64,000 nucleotides of DNA from contig VZDJ01000219.1 of NCBI GenBank assembly GCA_008694505.1, forward strand, positions 9,837,089 to 9,901,088, read 5' to 3'. This DNA is from Cyanoderma ruficeps (taxonomy: Eukaryota > Chordata > Aves > Passeriformes > Timaliidae). Each line of letters opens with the position of its first letter. The first letter of the stretch is position 1. The notes beneath the pieces are model-generated. The model worked only from the letters and a program-made list of their open reading frames with translations, searched no databases and was not told where the DNA came from. The position numbers and the translations under genes were made by a program. Below, piece after piece: positions 37,771 to 50,800 of the stretch.

Positions 37771-39354
37771 AACTGGGCTCTATTATATTTTGTGTTGCTA
37801 TCAGCAACTTCCCTTTTCAGCCTGGTTTAAGGCATCTACGTGTGTTTTGTGAAATGCATTCCTATTCCTGTGCTCCAGGCTCCCAGATGTCCATTTTAGG
37901 TAGTAAAGACCCAATACTAGGAGGTGCTATAACCAACATTCTTTCAGAGCACCAGCCTTTAATCCTGTCAGAAGGACTAAGAAAGGAGTTTGAAATGAGA
38001 GGGCAGAGATGGCAGCCATGCATTCCACATTTGTCATTTCATTGCTTGGGTAAAATAGTATTAAACTCAGTAAAATAACATTAAATTCTGCAAAATAATC
38101 AGCCTGCTTACCCTGAAGAAAGATTTTATTTTTTCCATTTCTCAGAAGACATTTTTTTACCACCAGCCATAAATTCTGATACTGTCTTCTCCCCAAAAAT
38201 TCACGAAACAAGGCTCTTCCTTTTTAATTCCAGCATAATAATGTGGAATTATAATTCTTAAACAGCCCATCAAAAATGTTAACAACTATTGACAGGGCAG
38301 TGTGACAAACCAACAGCTGAATTTTACTATGCTTAGAAACTGGTAGATTTTTTTGACCTAAGTCAGCAAGAGTCTGCTGATGGCAATGACATTGAAACGA
38401 TGAAGTGTAGGAATCTGCCTTGATCATGAGATCCCTGGAGAGAACACAAGTTTGCCAAGAGTCACCTACTGAACCGAAATTTCTGAGCGCACAAATCGTG
38501 GTGTAAAGAGTTACAGAGACCCTTAGGACAATTAGCATTTCCCCAGGAGTAAAGATGTCCTTGCTAGAAGCTGGAGAGATCAACATTCCCTCCCTTTGTC
38601 ATTTCTGGAAAACAAGCATTTCATTCCATAAGGATTTCTTTTGTTCCCTTTGTTCTAGGAGATTATCTTCTTAACAGTCTAGTCACTTAGATCAAAGTGT
38701 CTGATTTCAGAGGGATTTTATAGTTGTTGTTACTGTTTTATGTTTGCTTTTCAAATCATTCCTGACGCGTCTTGCAGCAAGAAAAAAGAAACTCTCTACG
38801 GGTGGGTAAGCTGAACCTAAACTTCCAATCCCACATGGAAGATGCTGCAATCAGGCACATCCCATCAGTTCCAACACAGTGATGAATCCAGCTGAGTTCC
38901 TTGTAATAACGTCTAAGAAAACAGATGAGCAGTTGAATCCAGATTTTCTAAATAATAAGTTTCCACTGGGAGGCTGCATAATTCTTTGTGCAGATGGACA
39001 TCCCTGTAGACTTTCAGTACACTTGGCTATTATTAGAATGAGGAAAATGGGGAGAGAATATTTTAATATTTGTGATTTTGCCTTTCCCTTGCTACACTGA
39101 TCTCAGAATTATAGCTCTAGGACTTTTTTTTTTTTAATATATGAAGATTCTAATGCTTATGGACATTTTTAATTAAAAATACACATTCTCCAAACCGTCT
39201 TCTTTGCAGCTTTCATTCTTCTTAAGTTACTGAGATTCAAAAGGAGCACTGGGGCTAGAGCAGCACAAGGAAGTGGGTGGATGGAGGTGCTTCTATTAAG
39301 TGAGAAACATTAAAAATCAAAGGCTGCTGAGACACAGATTTATCCTGCTCAACC
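37771..39354. other. Unique AT-rich non-coding sequence
   Basis: Nothing is recognised apart from a T run at about 39123-39135. Confidence 0.45.
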
Positions 39355-39395
39355 CCGGACCTAAAGCCCATGCTCTGACAGTAGGCATTTGGGCT
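39355..39395 (+). repeat. Possible MIR 3' fragment
   Basis: ACCTAAAGCCCATGCTCTGA matches the end of the MIR body ('gactccaaagcccatgctct'). It is only about 25 bp of clear resemblance and may be chance. Confidence 0.25.
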
Positions 39396-41739
39396 GCTAC
39401 CTTCAAAAAGCTATTAAGATCAAAGATGAATGAATTGTTTCCAATTAGACATAGTTAATACTAAGGATTGCTGATTCTGGTGGATTCTGAACGTTCTGCC
39501 ACCTCTCCCCGTGCACACACACGTGTGGTCCCACACAGAGTGAACTCCAGAGGTTTTCTGCCATGGTCATTGGTTAGTCTGAAACTTTGGTGTCAAAGAC
39601 AAAAGTCAGGTGATTTAAGGAAAGATAAGGCAGGCAGAGAGAACAGGAAAGGGTGAATTCATCCTGCCTTCTGCAACAGAATACCCCCAGATCTGCTGCT
39701 GAGGATCAGCATTCAGATTTAGACGTTACCATGGCTATCAGAATGGACACTGCACTAATGTTTAAGAGCCTTAAAATTTTGGGTGGGTTATAAGGAACAT
39801 GTTATTGCTGGTTCTTTTCCAATTTGTAGCTGATATATACACACATACACACTATTTATGTACTGAATCAGTACTGAATTAATGAAGACCCCAAATTACT
39901 TGCAAAATTAATTTAGATTGTAAAATAGAATCATTTTGGATTCATTCCCTTTCAACTTTGTGCTTTTGCCAACTGATAAAATAATGATTTTAACTGGCAT
40001 TCTCTGCTCTGCCACAATATGGAGATTTATTTAAGAATAGATGCAGGAACAAATAGTTCAGCTGTGACGCTTGCCTAGTACAGTAATACAGTTCAGAGCA
40101 GAGACTCTCACCCCGTGGAGCAGAACCAGACCATGAATTTAACTAACCCAGGGCATACTTCAAGTGTTCCCTTCTTAGGATAAACTCCCCTTCAAGTTAA
40201 AATTCGTGCAGTACAGAAGGTGCATCTGATCCGAGGTAGTTTAGTTTCAGGCACAGCACGCTGCAGAACTGATTGCTGTGAAAGCAGCACGATCTGCAGA
40301 GACCCGGGGGCTGCTCCTCTGGTAATTAATCAGCGGGAGAGTCTCAGAGGCAGCAGGGCAAAGGACGGGAAGAAAAGTTTCACAAAGCTCCAGTGACTCC
40401 CGAGCCTCTTCCTCTGAATAAGGATACAGTCACATCTCAGCAGGTCTGGAATCAAATGCTGGTATCCTCCCATGAATCACTGAAACACCTTCAGCCTTTC
40501 AAAGCCCAAATTCTGGGCCATGAGCTGGGGCTGCTGCTCTTTGTCATGGGTACTTGGTACTGACACGGGTGTGAACCTGGCTTGTCTTCCACCTGAGGAG
40601 CATCATTTGCATGAAATAAGTTGTGTATCTCTGAGGAGCATTGTGTCATCTCAGCAGACCTTTGACAATCTTAGGGAAATGAAGACTTTGGAACTTTCCC
40701 TGAAATTGGGAAAAAATATTGCTATGGGGCTATCAAAATGTAACAAAAATTAAACTGTCTCTTGGATTTTTATTTAGTGTTATAATTATCTCCTGATTGA
40801 TAATATACAACGTATTTGCAAAATGAAATGTCATTTCAAATTCCCCAAGATCAAAATATTCATATGAAATCAAGTTGAATATTTTGACATTGTCGAAGTG
40901 CTACAGTTCTTTATTTTTCCCTTGAAAAATCTGATAAAAATCAACACAAGTGCACACAAATGTATAATTTCATTAAAACAGAATTTTCTAACAGGAACAT
41001 GTTCTGCCAAAAAAAAGGAGAAGTATTTAGGTATCTTCAACATTGACTCTCTGGGTGAAAAGATTAGTTTAATTATTGTTTTGTTGGCTAAGGAAGTCAT
41101 ACAATCGAATAGTGCTGTTCTCTTAGTGTAATGGCAGTATTTAATCCTGTATTTGCAAACAGGGGACAGAGAGGAGTGCCTCCAGCTGTGCCATCGACTT
41201 CTCCAAGCCATAATAGGACAACCTAGAGAATGAGATTAAGAAAAGGGAAAAGAGAGAGCCTTCACTTTTCCCTTCTCCCTCCTTCTGGCAATTTTGAAGA
41301 TCACAAACTTTCTTATTCTGGCACCCAGAGTGTTGCATGTAACAGATACTTACACATTAAATTTTCATGTATTTATGTAATCCTTTTCAGTCTATTAGAA
41401 AACTCTTAAATTCTCTCACATTTTTGTCATGCAGTACGTCAAGTAGTATCCCTCTTCCTCAAATTTCTCTAATGCTTTCGAGTTCTTTGATTATTTAAAA
41501 AAATATAAGCAAGATGAAAACAACTAAACCATTTTATCCATTTTGGTCCCACAGCCCAGATTTGACACTGAGAGAATCCTGAGTGGGAAGGGAGTTCAGT
41601 CATTGACTTTCATGCCCCTCTTTCCCATCACAATTAATCAGAACGATGGATGCTTCATGCTCACTAAATGAGGAGGTTTATGGATAGTTCTCTGCAGTGC
41701 CACAGCCCAAGCACCATCAGAGATGCTGGCGGATTTCCA
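39396..41739. other. Unique AT-rich non-coding sequence
   Basis: No gene or repeat family is recognised. The stretch at about 40220-40440 is more balanced in composition and non-repetitive. A short AC-rich run lies near 39836-39852. Confidence 0.45.
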
Positions 41740-42350
41740 TATCCAATCTCTCATGCAAATAAATACTGACGATCCGTTTCATTCAAATTATTAGTCACTG
41801 CTCCCCTCCCTTCCCCTTCTCAGGTCTGTTAAAATTATTCATTTTTGAGAAGCATTAGGGGAATAATCCACAACAACATGTCCAGTGTTCAGCCTTGCTG
41901 CTTGCAGAATAGCTGATCACAGATCCAAAAATCCACAATTCCCCAGGCACTTGACTGGAGGGGACAGGCAGCCTCCAACTACTGAGCGACTCTTCCCTGC
42001 AAACTGCCTTCAACAGCACGTTTAATATGCTTGAAATGAATCATATTCATTTTTATTCACCACAGATTTCTATATGATGTTAAAACCCTTTACTAACAAT
42101 GAGCCTCGGGTTCATTAGCTTTGGCTGGACATGCAAGTCGCACAGTACTTTCCTATCTCTTTATTTGGATGAATATGCAAATATTTCAATGACAGATACA
42201 TGCATAAGCAAACTTACAAGTGGGTATTTGCAAATATGTGTGCGACTCTGAAATTAGCTCTCTACAAACAACCCCGCCAGTAAAACTCATTGTTAGAGTG
42301 TTTGCAGAGAGCTAACAGATGAGAGGGTGGATATAGCTGGACCGAGCTCA
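41740..42350. promoter_or_regulatory. Strongest candidate enhancer/CNE, octamer-rich with inverted repeats
   Basis: About 600 bp of non-repetitive AT-rich sequence without coding potential. It contains three octamer words: ATGCAAAT at 41753-41760, ATGCAAAT at 42175-42182, and the fully palindromic ATTTGCAAAT at 42226-42235. Octamers are the binding word of POU-domain factors. It also has an AAATGAAT/ATTCATTT inverted repeat at 42034-42052 and a 17-bp-arm inverted repeat at 42254-42315. TAAT-type words are frequent. The motifs are directly visible. Enhancer function and conservation are inference. Confidence 0.45.
42254..42315. repeat. Inverted repeat, 17-bp arms with one mismatch
   Basis: The left arm 42254-42270 (TTAGCTCTCTACAAACA) pairs with the right arm 42299-42315 (TGTTTGCAGAGAGCTAA). 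The single A/C mismatch is at 42264 and 42305, and 28 bp lie between the arms. It could form a stem in RNA or be the terminal inverted repeats of a tiny ancient palindromic element. Confidence 0.93.
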
Positions 42351-44823
42351 TTTAAATACCCAAGCAAATAGTTTCTGAAGTTTTCTACTATTCTCCCAGT
42401 TCTATTTTCAAATCATTATGAAAGATATAGATTTGGCACCTTCTTAAACTGCTGAGGACAAACAGGAAGATAACAGGAGTCTCTGAGGGCCATTCTCATT
42501 TTGATGTCTCTCTCCACATGTTCTTGATCTCTGTTCTGGGAGATCATATCTCTGCAGCCTGGGGTTGGATTTTCTCTTGTCTCCAGGGCATGGTCTGGCA
42601 GAGCTGAAGGGTTCCCACACGTGGAACACCCAGAGGTGTCACAGTTCGTTCACAAGGATCACGTTCCAGCCCTGGAACAGGGTGATTTCTGCTTCTGCTG
42701 CTCACAGCTGGGACTCTTTAGTGGGACAGAAGGCAGAAATTTGCAGAGCAGCAGCCTTCAACCATGCCTTGCACCAGCATTATCAACTCTCTCCACATGG
42801 TAGATAGGCAGTGGAATAAGGCCACTTCATCAAAAAAATCCCACTATGGCTCCAGATAAGTACATCTGGTCCAATAATTTCTGTGGACATTTTGTCCGTT
42901 ACGCTCAGGTGCGCCCAGTTTTCTTTCAACAAGTAACTTCTTTGACGGTGTTGCTAAACACAACTCTCACCTCTTTATTAATCCCCTTTCTCCTTAAACT
43001 TATTCCAATAACCAAAATGCAGGAGCACTGTGAAATTGTTTGGATGCATCACACTTCAGAAATATAGCTTTGAAGCAACAACACTGAAATGGGAATAAAT
43101 GAAACCTTTAAAAGAAATAAATTAATTAAATTCAGATTAATATCTTCATATCCAAGAACATGAAGTGGCTTTGATTTCCAGGTCACATAATTTTCAGATT
43201 AATTAGTAGCAATGCTTCCTAATATATCATCTAAACTGATTACAGGAGGCAAAAAATAAGAGCATCTTCACGGGAGTTTAGTGCAGTTTAACTAATATGC
43301 TTTCACTTCAAACCTTCAGGCAATTCATCTTAACTTGCTCAGATGTCCTTGTGCACCTCAGCAAGTGAAGATGGATAACCTGGAGGTTTGGGTGATTTCT
43401 TGCTCATCTCCAGCTGCCAGGAACACACCTGTAGCACTGGGATGAACAGAGGGTATCCACCAACAAAAATGGTGCTGTAATTCTGCAGTGGATTCGTGGC
43501 TCCATCGGCTGCTCTGTGCCTCTGCTGCCTGCAGTGATCTCAGGGGGTTTTTGTTCTTTGGTGTGCAGTTGTCAGGGAGCAGCTCCTCACCTTGCAGCAG
43601 AGGGGAGAGAAAGGTCAGGTTTTCTATCAGAGTGATACCAGGCAGGCCTCCTCACACGTGCTGCATCCCGTGAATCACTCAGCTCAGGGTCCCACAGAGG
43701 ATTTCTCTGCAGTCTGACAAGTTGGTAATTTTTTTGTTTGTTTGTTTCAAAGAGATGAACTTTTTTCCCTTTTTTTTTTTCTTCTCCTTGCTGTATTGTA
43801 TTGTCCCAACTCTCCAAGTCGGTAGCCAAGAGGAGCTCTAAACTCTCTAAAGCAGCTACAATCAACCCATGCTTAGGTTAAAAAGTAAATATTTCAATTG
43901 AGAAAACATCAAAAAACCCTGGACCCTTTCTTTTACCCTCCTACTGTGATTTGTGAAAGTGACCATATCTTATGTTTTTCCTGACAGTGATGATAACATG
44001 GCTTCTTTATTTTTTTAGGAGAAAGGGGATTTTTTTTTTTCAAATAACCACGCACTCAGATAACCACCCTTGAGTGGAATTCTGCTCATGCTCATTACAG
44101 AGTTTGAACATTGCTTGGTGTGTGAAGGGAAGTGGAAGAGAAAGGGGAAGGAAAAAGCAAGAAAATAACTGGAGAGAGTGGAAAAATCCAAGAAGAATGT
44201 TTCAGCAGGAAGACTTAATATAGAAAAGAAAAGGAAAAAAAGTCTACATTTTACAGAGAAAGCACATTTTAGCATCAGCCTGCAAGCTCCTTTTAGATAG
44301 GAAAACATATTTTCTCAATGACAAAAGGAAAAATTGACTCTTTAGAAGAAAAAATTCCTGGTTTAAAAAACAGGGCAAAGGTCTCTGAACTCAATCTGGG
44401 GGGTTTTTTTGGAACCCAAAATAAATAGTTTGAGCAGTTATCAAATACAGCCAAGTTCCTCTGGGTTTACCCAATCTTAGTTATCCTCTGGCCTCTTCTG
44501 TACTTCTGTTTGCTCTAAAATACATCAAAGCCACGTCTGAGATAAAACACATCAAACAGCAGAAACCTCTGGAACCAGGGAAGTTGTGAGTGAGGAATGC
44601 AGAGAACAGCAGGATAACCACGTTGGGTACAGGGGGATGAGGCTTCCGAGGAAGGATGCCCAATGGACCTCTTGGTTTGCCACCAGGGCAATGCCATCTG
44701 TGCATTTGACTGGCATTTCCCCTCTAGAAATGGGGAGATTCCAGTTCTCCGTTTCTGGATTTCTGTGAATGTCCTCCGAAGCTGGTGGAAGTCACTGAAG
44801 CCCCACCTGTCAGCAGCTCTTAG
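42351..44823. other. Unique non-coding sequence
   Basis: AT-rich unique sequence with T runs near 43769 and 44030. A GC-richer patch lies at about 42480-42800. No gene or repeat family is recognised. Confidence 0.45.
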
Positions 44824-44873
44824 GAACTGTGTTTTCCCAGGCAGAGCNGAACTGTGCTTTTCCCAGGCAGAGC
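44824..44873 (+). repeat. Short tandem duplication with N at the junction (probable assembly artefact)
   Basis: Copy one (44824-44847, 24 nt) and copy two (44849-44873, 25 nt) both run from GAACTGTG to CAGGCAGAGC. They differ only by one extra C in copy two, and a single N at 44848 separates them. The pattern fits two overlapping contig ends joined without merging. Confidence 0.95.
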
Positions 44874-47800
44874 ACATTAGCTGGGTGGTCAGGAAGGTGA
44901 TGGAGCAGTTGCATTTCTCCAGAGGTTTTCACTGTGAGAGGTTGTTTGGGATCTGATTTCTCCTGGTGCATTTTGCTAGGCCACGACTTCTGTTTGTGGT
45001 GGGAGAGGGGACATCTGGGATGAACAACCCTTCAGCCTGCAGTTACCTATCCCACTAACTTTTACATCCCATTTAATTCAAGGTTCTTACCTGGGAGCAA
45101 GCAGAGCAGCATGGCAGTACCCTCTGCAAAAGATGGAAGATGAGGATGGCAGCCCCACTGCCCCAGCCCAAACCAAGTCAGAACGTGGGTAGGAATTCAC
45201 TGTGAAATATCAGGCTTGGGGGGCACCCAAGGGCTTTGGGATTTTCTTTGTGGTCCTTTTTCATCCATGCATTGCTCTGGTGTCTGGCCATAGGAAGAAT
45301 AGGGCAAAACCAGTACGATAAAGTGTAAAAACACTTAATTTTTGAGTCAATTTATGTAATCTGTCTCCTCGGGATGCTGGTAAGGTATTGTGTTTATACA
45401 GCTTTTATACAGTGACCGTTGCCTCACCAAGTAGAAGTTGTGGCTAAAAGCTCCTTAAAAATGAGAACATCTCCAGCTCCTGCCAGCCTGCAGCCTGGTG
45501 TGTGAGCCCCAGTTTCACACTGAAACCCTGATGTTTTGTTTTTCCACACTGACAGACCTTAGTGGCCACCCCTGGCAGTTTAAGTTGCCATGACAAGGAG
45601 GATTAAGGCTAAACCACAATCACTATAAGACAGATGAAAAACCACACAATGTGTGTGTGCCTATGGAGGTGAAGGCACCAAGCACACAGAGCTGCAGTGC
45701 TGAGGCTGCAATCAGGGGAGGGAGCATGTAAAGAGCCATAACCTTCTGTCCCCCGTCCCTGTAAACACAAATAGTGTAGAACAGCGAGACTGTCATTGTA
45801 TTTGTAGTCACAGAATGAATTTTTCTAATATTTAAACTGCATTTAGCTGGTCAGGTCTGGAAACATTCTTGCCACCATCTCATCCATTCCTTAAGCCCAT
45901 ACCCTGGGCTAAGGATCATAATTGCTAGGGTGGATACACAAGTTCTGTCAAAGCAAACTGAAAGTCTTGGTTTTATGAGGACAGCATATATTTGCAAAAA
46001 TTATCTTCCTATCTACTTTCATTATCGTGATTCTAAGTTGAAATGTGCCTCAATAAATCAAAGTTTTCTGCTGCTCCTACACCTAATTCCTTTCCCATTT
46101 TCTGTGCCACCAGCTCTTTTTTATGGAACTATTTCGCTCCAAACTGCAACAAAATAAAATGCCAACTGCAAGATTTCTTTCTCTTGCTGAGGGAGGAATG
46201 CCTCTTTTCCAGTCATTTTCAGCAGCACGCGATATCAGGATGGAGCAGCTGTTTGCAGCTTCAGCTCATGCAAAGGAGCCATCCTTGCCAGGGAACAGAA
46301 GAACCTGAGGGGTTCTGAGGCCTCTTTGGTTTCTTTCAAAGTTAACCCCTCCTCACATTAACAATAATATTTCTTGAGTAAGATACTGGTGCAGCATTAC
46401 TTGGATGAAAAAGTGACCAAGGTAGGTCAGTCAAACAGGAATATTTTAGAATGGACTAAATCATGCATTTAGAAAAAAGAAAGGAATAGCCATGAGTGAA
46501 GACCTCTGTTGAAATCTCTTGAAAATCTTATTTTCCTGTCAGTTCTGTAGATGTTGTATCTCTCCCTTAGGCTCCAGCAAGAGGCAGAGAAAGGTATTTT
46601 GGTGACAAGTGTAAATGTTTAAGCAATATTGACTGGCCAGCTGAGCTCTGCTTTCATAGATTCTGAAATCTACAAAATCCTGGCTCTGAGTTTTTTATGT
46701 TTTATCACTTTTAATAAGCTTCTAATCACCTTTAAAAAACATGGGAGATGCTGTGATGGCTATCTGATACCACGCTGTTCATTTTCTCCTTTACCAAACA
46801 CTTCCCCAAATTTAAATGACTTTACTCTGAAAAGAGTGCAGAAAAATGTATCTATACTCCAGATGTCAATGTTCTAGGAATCAGTTTGCTGTCATCAAGG
46901 GTTATATGTCTCTGGAGACACTTCAGGGTTCTCTTCAGACCTAGACTTTTTTATGTAAGGAGGCTCCTCTTGGTAGAGTGGGCTCTTCAGCCACACGGAC
47001 ATCAATACTCTGGATGGACGAGTGGAGAGGAAGTAAAATAGGCCCAATGTCCTCAAGATCCTTTTAATTTATTTATTTTGGTGCTCACAACTGTGAAAGG
47101 CTTTTCAGAGAGGGATAGCAGGAACTGTGCTGAGATTTTATCTCCCTGCAGAAGTAATTTGTCAGGCTCTGCATAAGCAGAGATGTGGAGGCGCAGAGCT
47201 TTTCCCTTTTGCCAGGTGTTCTCCATTTTCCATAATGTGGACACCAAAGTGGCTCTGAGTGGTCAGGTAGAAAAGGCAGGAGAAGTGGGATGTGAAGGAC
47301 ACAGCAGCAGAAAGCAGCCGGCCCAGGGTTACATCCCAGGAAAGTTGAGGAAATAGAAACAGCTCTGATGCTTTAACAGATCTTTGTACAAAGACCATCA
47401 GCTGGGCCTTGCAGCCCAGAGGAAACTCCAGATCCCTGGGAGGATTTAACACAGAACAGCTCCATGGGCTGCACTGCATCTTCAGGTCACATCTACATCT
47501 TATACTCATTACACTCAATTAGCCTACCAGCTTTAGTTGCAAACTTTCCCAACTCACGGCAAGCAGGATCCTGCTGGCAGATGAAGAAAGTTCCTTCCTG
47601 CTGTTCCCTGAAGGAGCTGTGTGCTGCAAAGCTCATTGTGGGAAAGGTCTTCTGCTGACCACAGAGAACAATACCAGCAAAGCTCTACTGCTAATTGGTT
47701 TTCCATGGCCAGATGAGCTCCCAACCCCTATCTGAATCCATTTGTCCCCAAGGCTGTAGCAGCTCTGCAGATTCAGGAATTTTCAGCCTGTGGAGCTATG

Positions 47801-50800
47801 ATAAATAGAGGCAGGTAATGGCAGTGCAGACAGACTGTAGAACTGGAGGTCTGCTCCCTATTAACTGCAGAATAACTCCTGCTGAACTCCAGGTTTAATG
47901 GCAAATATCTTCTTTCAGCAGCTGTTTTCCCAGACATCTCATGTACACGCACCCTGAATTGAACTGCTGGTCTTGTCCTGCCCATGAAAAAGCCTCTGAA
48001 CTATATTTGAAAATGAATTAACTTTGAATGATGGCGTTGGAACCAAATTCTGAGAAATTTTAGACACTGGTCTTGTTTTTGTTACTAGTTAAAAATGGCA
48101 TCCAGAGCCAAAGGCTTTAGAAAACTTTCAATATTTGTAAACATTTCCAAAGCTGAACTATTTAAGCTTTAAGATTCAGGGAAGCTTTAATGTCTACAGA
48201 GGAACCTGAATTTTAATTTAATAATTGTATGTGGAGCCAGCATCTCAGCTTAGAGCAGCTCAGAACCTTTATTGTGAGATCTGTTTTAAGCTGTTTACAA
48301 CTTGGACAAGTTTTGAGAATTTGAATTGCAGGCTTTTGAATTAATTTGATGTTTGTAGCAAAGCATCTGTTAAATTGGTGTAGAACTCAGTCTGAGAATG
48401 AGACAAGAGAAAAAGTACATTCTTAAAAAAGTCCTCATTTACTTCCAAATTCAAAAAGCAAAGATTTGACAGGTACCAAGGAGAAGATATGGCGGAGGAG
48501 TTGTCTCCTTGCTATTATTCTGAAAAAAAACCCCAAACAAACAACGACACAAAACAGGAACATAAGGAAATGTGAACCTCAGGGGTAAAAAATCTATTAA
48601 CAGAATTGGTAGAGTCTGACACCTAAATTTGCTGAAGAGTGTGTCCCAGCCTGCCAGTCATGTTCTTTGAAGTTGATGGAGACTTAACAGATCATTCCCT
48701 TTCCCCAGGGTGTCATGGGCAATAGAACACGAATTTGGGGACTTTTTACTGAAATTATCAACCCAATCAAGACAAACATCTATTCAGTGATTTGTTTATT
48801 GAGAAAAAAGAAAGTGCAAATGATTTAAAAAGCACTTAAATAAACACCCTTCCTCCTCCAGCCTCAAATTAAGTCAAATGCCTGCCCTCCCACCTTCCCA
48901 GCGTGAATTTTTCGTGTTTTTACTCCAGGCTGCACTCAGTCTGTCACAAGCCTTCAGCGAGGCAATGAGTGGTGAACGGAGGTTGTTTGTGGTGGTTGTG
49001 CTCACTGCGCCCACCCTGTCACAGCTCATGCACAGCCACAGTGCTGGCGTGGGGTGGCCATGGCCGTGGAATTGGTTGTCCCTGACCCACAACTGGACAC
49101 GGTCCCTTCAGGCTTCTACCCTGGGCATGGAGCACAACCACAGGCCTTTCCATGAGTGCAGTTGGAGCCATCAGAGGTGTGGAACACCACTGTCCAGAGC
49201 AGCCAGACAAGGAAGGAGGATGGATCCCGGGTCTTTCATTGCTGTGGCTGGTGCTGAGCTCCTGCTCCAAAAGGGGGTGATACCTGCAAGGTGCTCCATT
49301 TACCGGGTGAAGTACCGTGCCTGGGACACTGAAGAGGGGCCCAAACTCCAGATGCAGAGGGGCTGAACAGTGGTTTTCATGCTGCAGTTCCACTGTGGGC
49401 TGGGCACGGGGAGCAGACACAAAGGATTCTGCCCCCCAGCCCCTGCAGTGCAAAGGCTGCAGTTTGTGCTGTCACTAAAACCTTCAGACAGCTGCAAAGC
49501 TGTGCCATCCCCCCGCAGTGGTGGCACAGGTTGGATGGCAGCCGATTGCCATTGCCTGCTCTGTGATCTACTTTGCTAACAGAGCGCAGGACTAGTCCAC
49601 AGCGCTTGTGGGAACCACCTAAATGCTGCATGCTGGACCTGCAGCAGGGGTGGAGGACAACACAGAGTGTCTTTTTCTCCTTTTTTAATATAACCCACAT
49701 GCAACAAAAATGCATTGAGACTTCATGTGACTTCAGAGGTGAGACCTCTTCCACTCTGCCCTTAAACAGGCTGTTATCTAATTTGATTCTAGTTTCTAAA
49801 GAGTCATCATTTCTGGTGTGGAGAAGACTCACAAGCAGTCACACACACACTTTCTTTGCCACCTGCACAGTCTCGAAGCAGAAGTGAAGAAGAAAGACAT
49901 GAAGCCTTTTATTCCTGGAACTGGGAAGCAGGGGGATGTATCAGGACTCCAGTCTGCAGTAAACTATAATAATTTTGGAAACAAGCTACCATCACACCCC
50001 CCATTTTAAGAGTGACATTTCTTACAGAAAGGTCCTGGCAGTGCTGATTTGCATCTCTGCTTGAGCCCTGACAGCAGCACCTCTCTGGGAGAATCCCCCC
50101 AAACACGGTGCCTGTGCAATGGGACATGACAGGCTGTGTGTCTGTGGGCGAGTCCCTCAGGGGCTGTTACAAGACTCAGCACCGTGTTCTTTTAACTGCC
50201 TGAGAGAGATTATAATTATTTTTCTGTGCCTGATGGAATGTCTTCCCACTACTATAAAATGCAATTTGCAAACAAAAATACAAGAAAAGGGATTTTGGAT
50301 GATCTGGGCACTGTCCAGGGCCAATTATAGAGCACTGTTTTTTCTTGTCTACAGCTGTGAGTACTGTTTATAATAATTTACTGAAGTTGTTAAAAAGAAG
50401 TAATTCTTTACACATCTGTTTTTCATAGGCATTTACTGGCCTGTAGAAAATGTAATTAAGCAGGATTCCTGCCTGTTGGGTTTTGTTACACAAGATCTTT
50501 CTATTCCACTGCTGCTGTTAAATTCATCTAGAGGCAGGCATCAAATTTAATCCTAAACCCAGAATTTGTCTGTGAGAAAGGCCCCACAGTGTGCAAAACT
50601 ACCTGGTTTTGTCTGCTCCATTCCCAAGGTCTTCGTGCCCCTGCTCACAGCTGGGTCTCACCCCAGTTCCTGGGTGGAATGGCTGCTTTGAGTCAGGATT
50701 TAGAAAAACTCCACCGTTAAAGATAGATAGTGAAGGGGAGGGATGGAGAGGCTCCTGGGAGTCCCTAATGGAGTGGTGATGGCATGCAAAGCCTTTCATC

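Noticed and set aside
48878..49832. Cluster of long open frames on both strands (144-162 codons)
   Set aside because: GC-richer composition lowers stop-codon frequency. No protein family is recognised on either strand, and no splice structure is visible.
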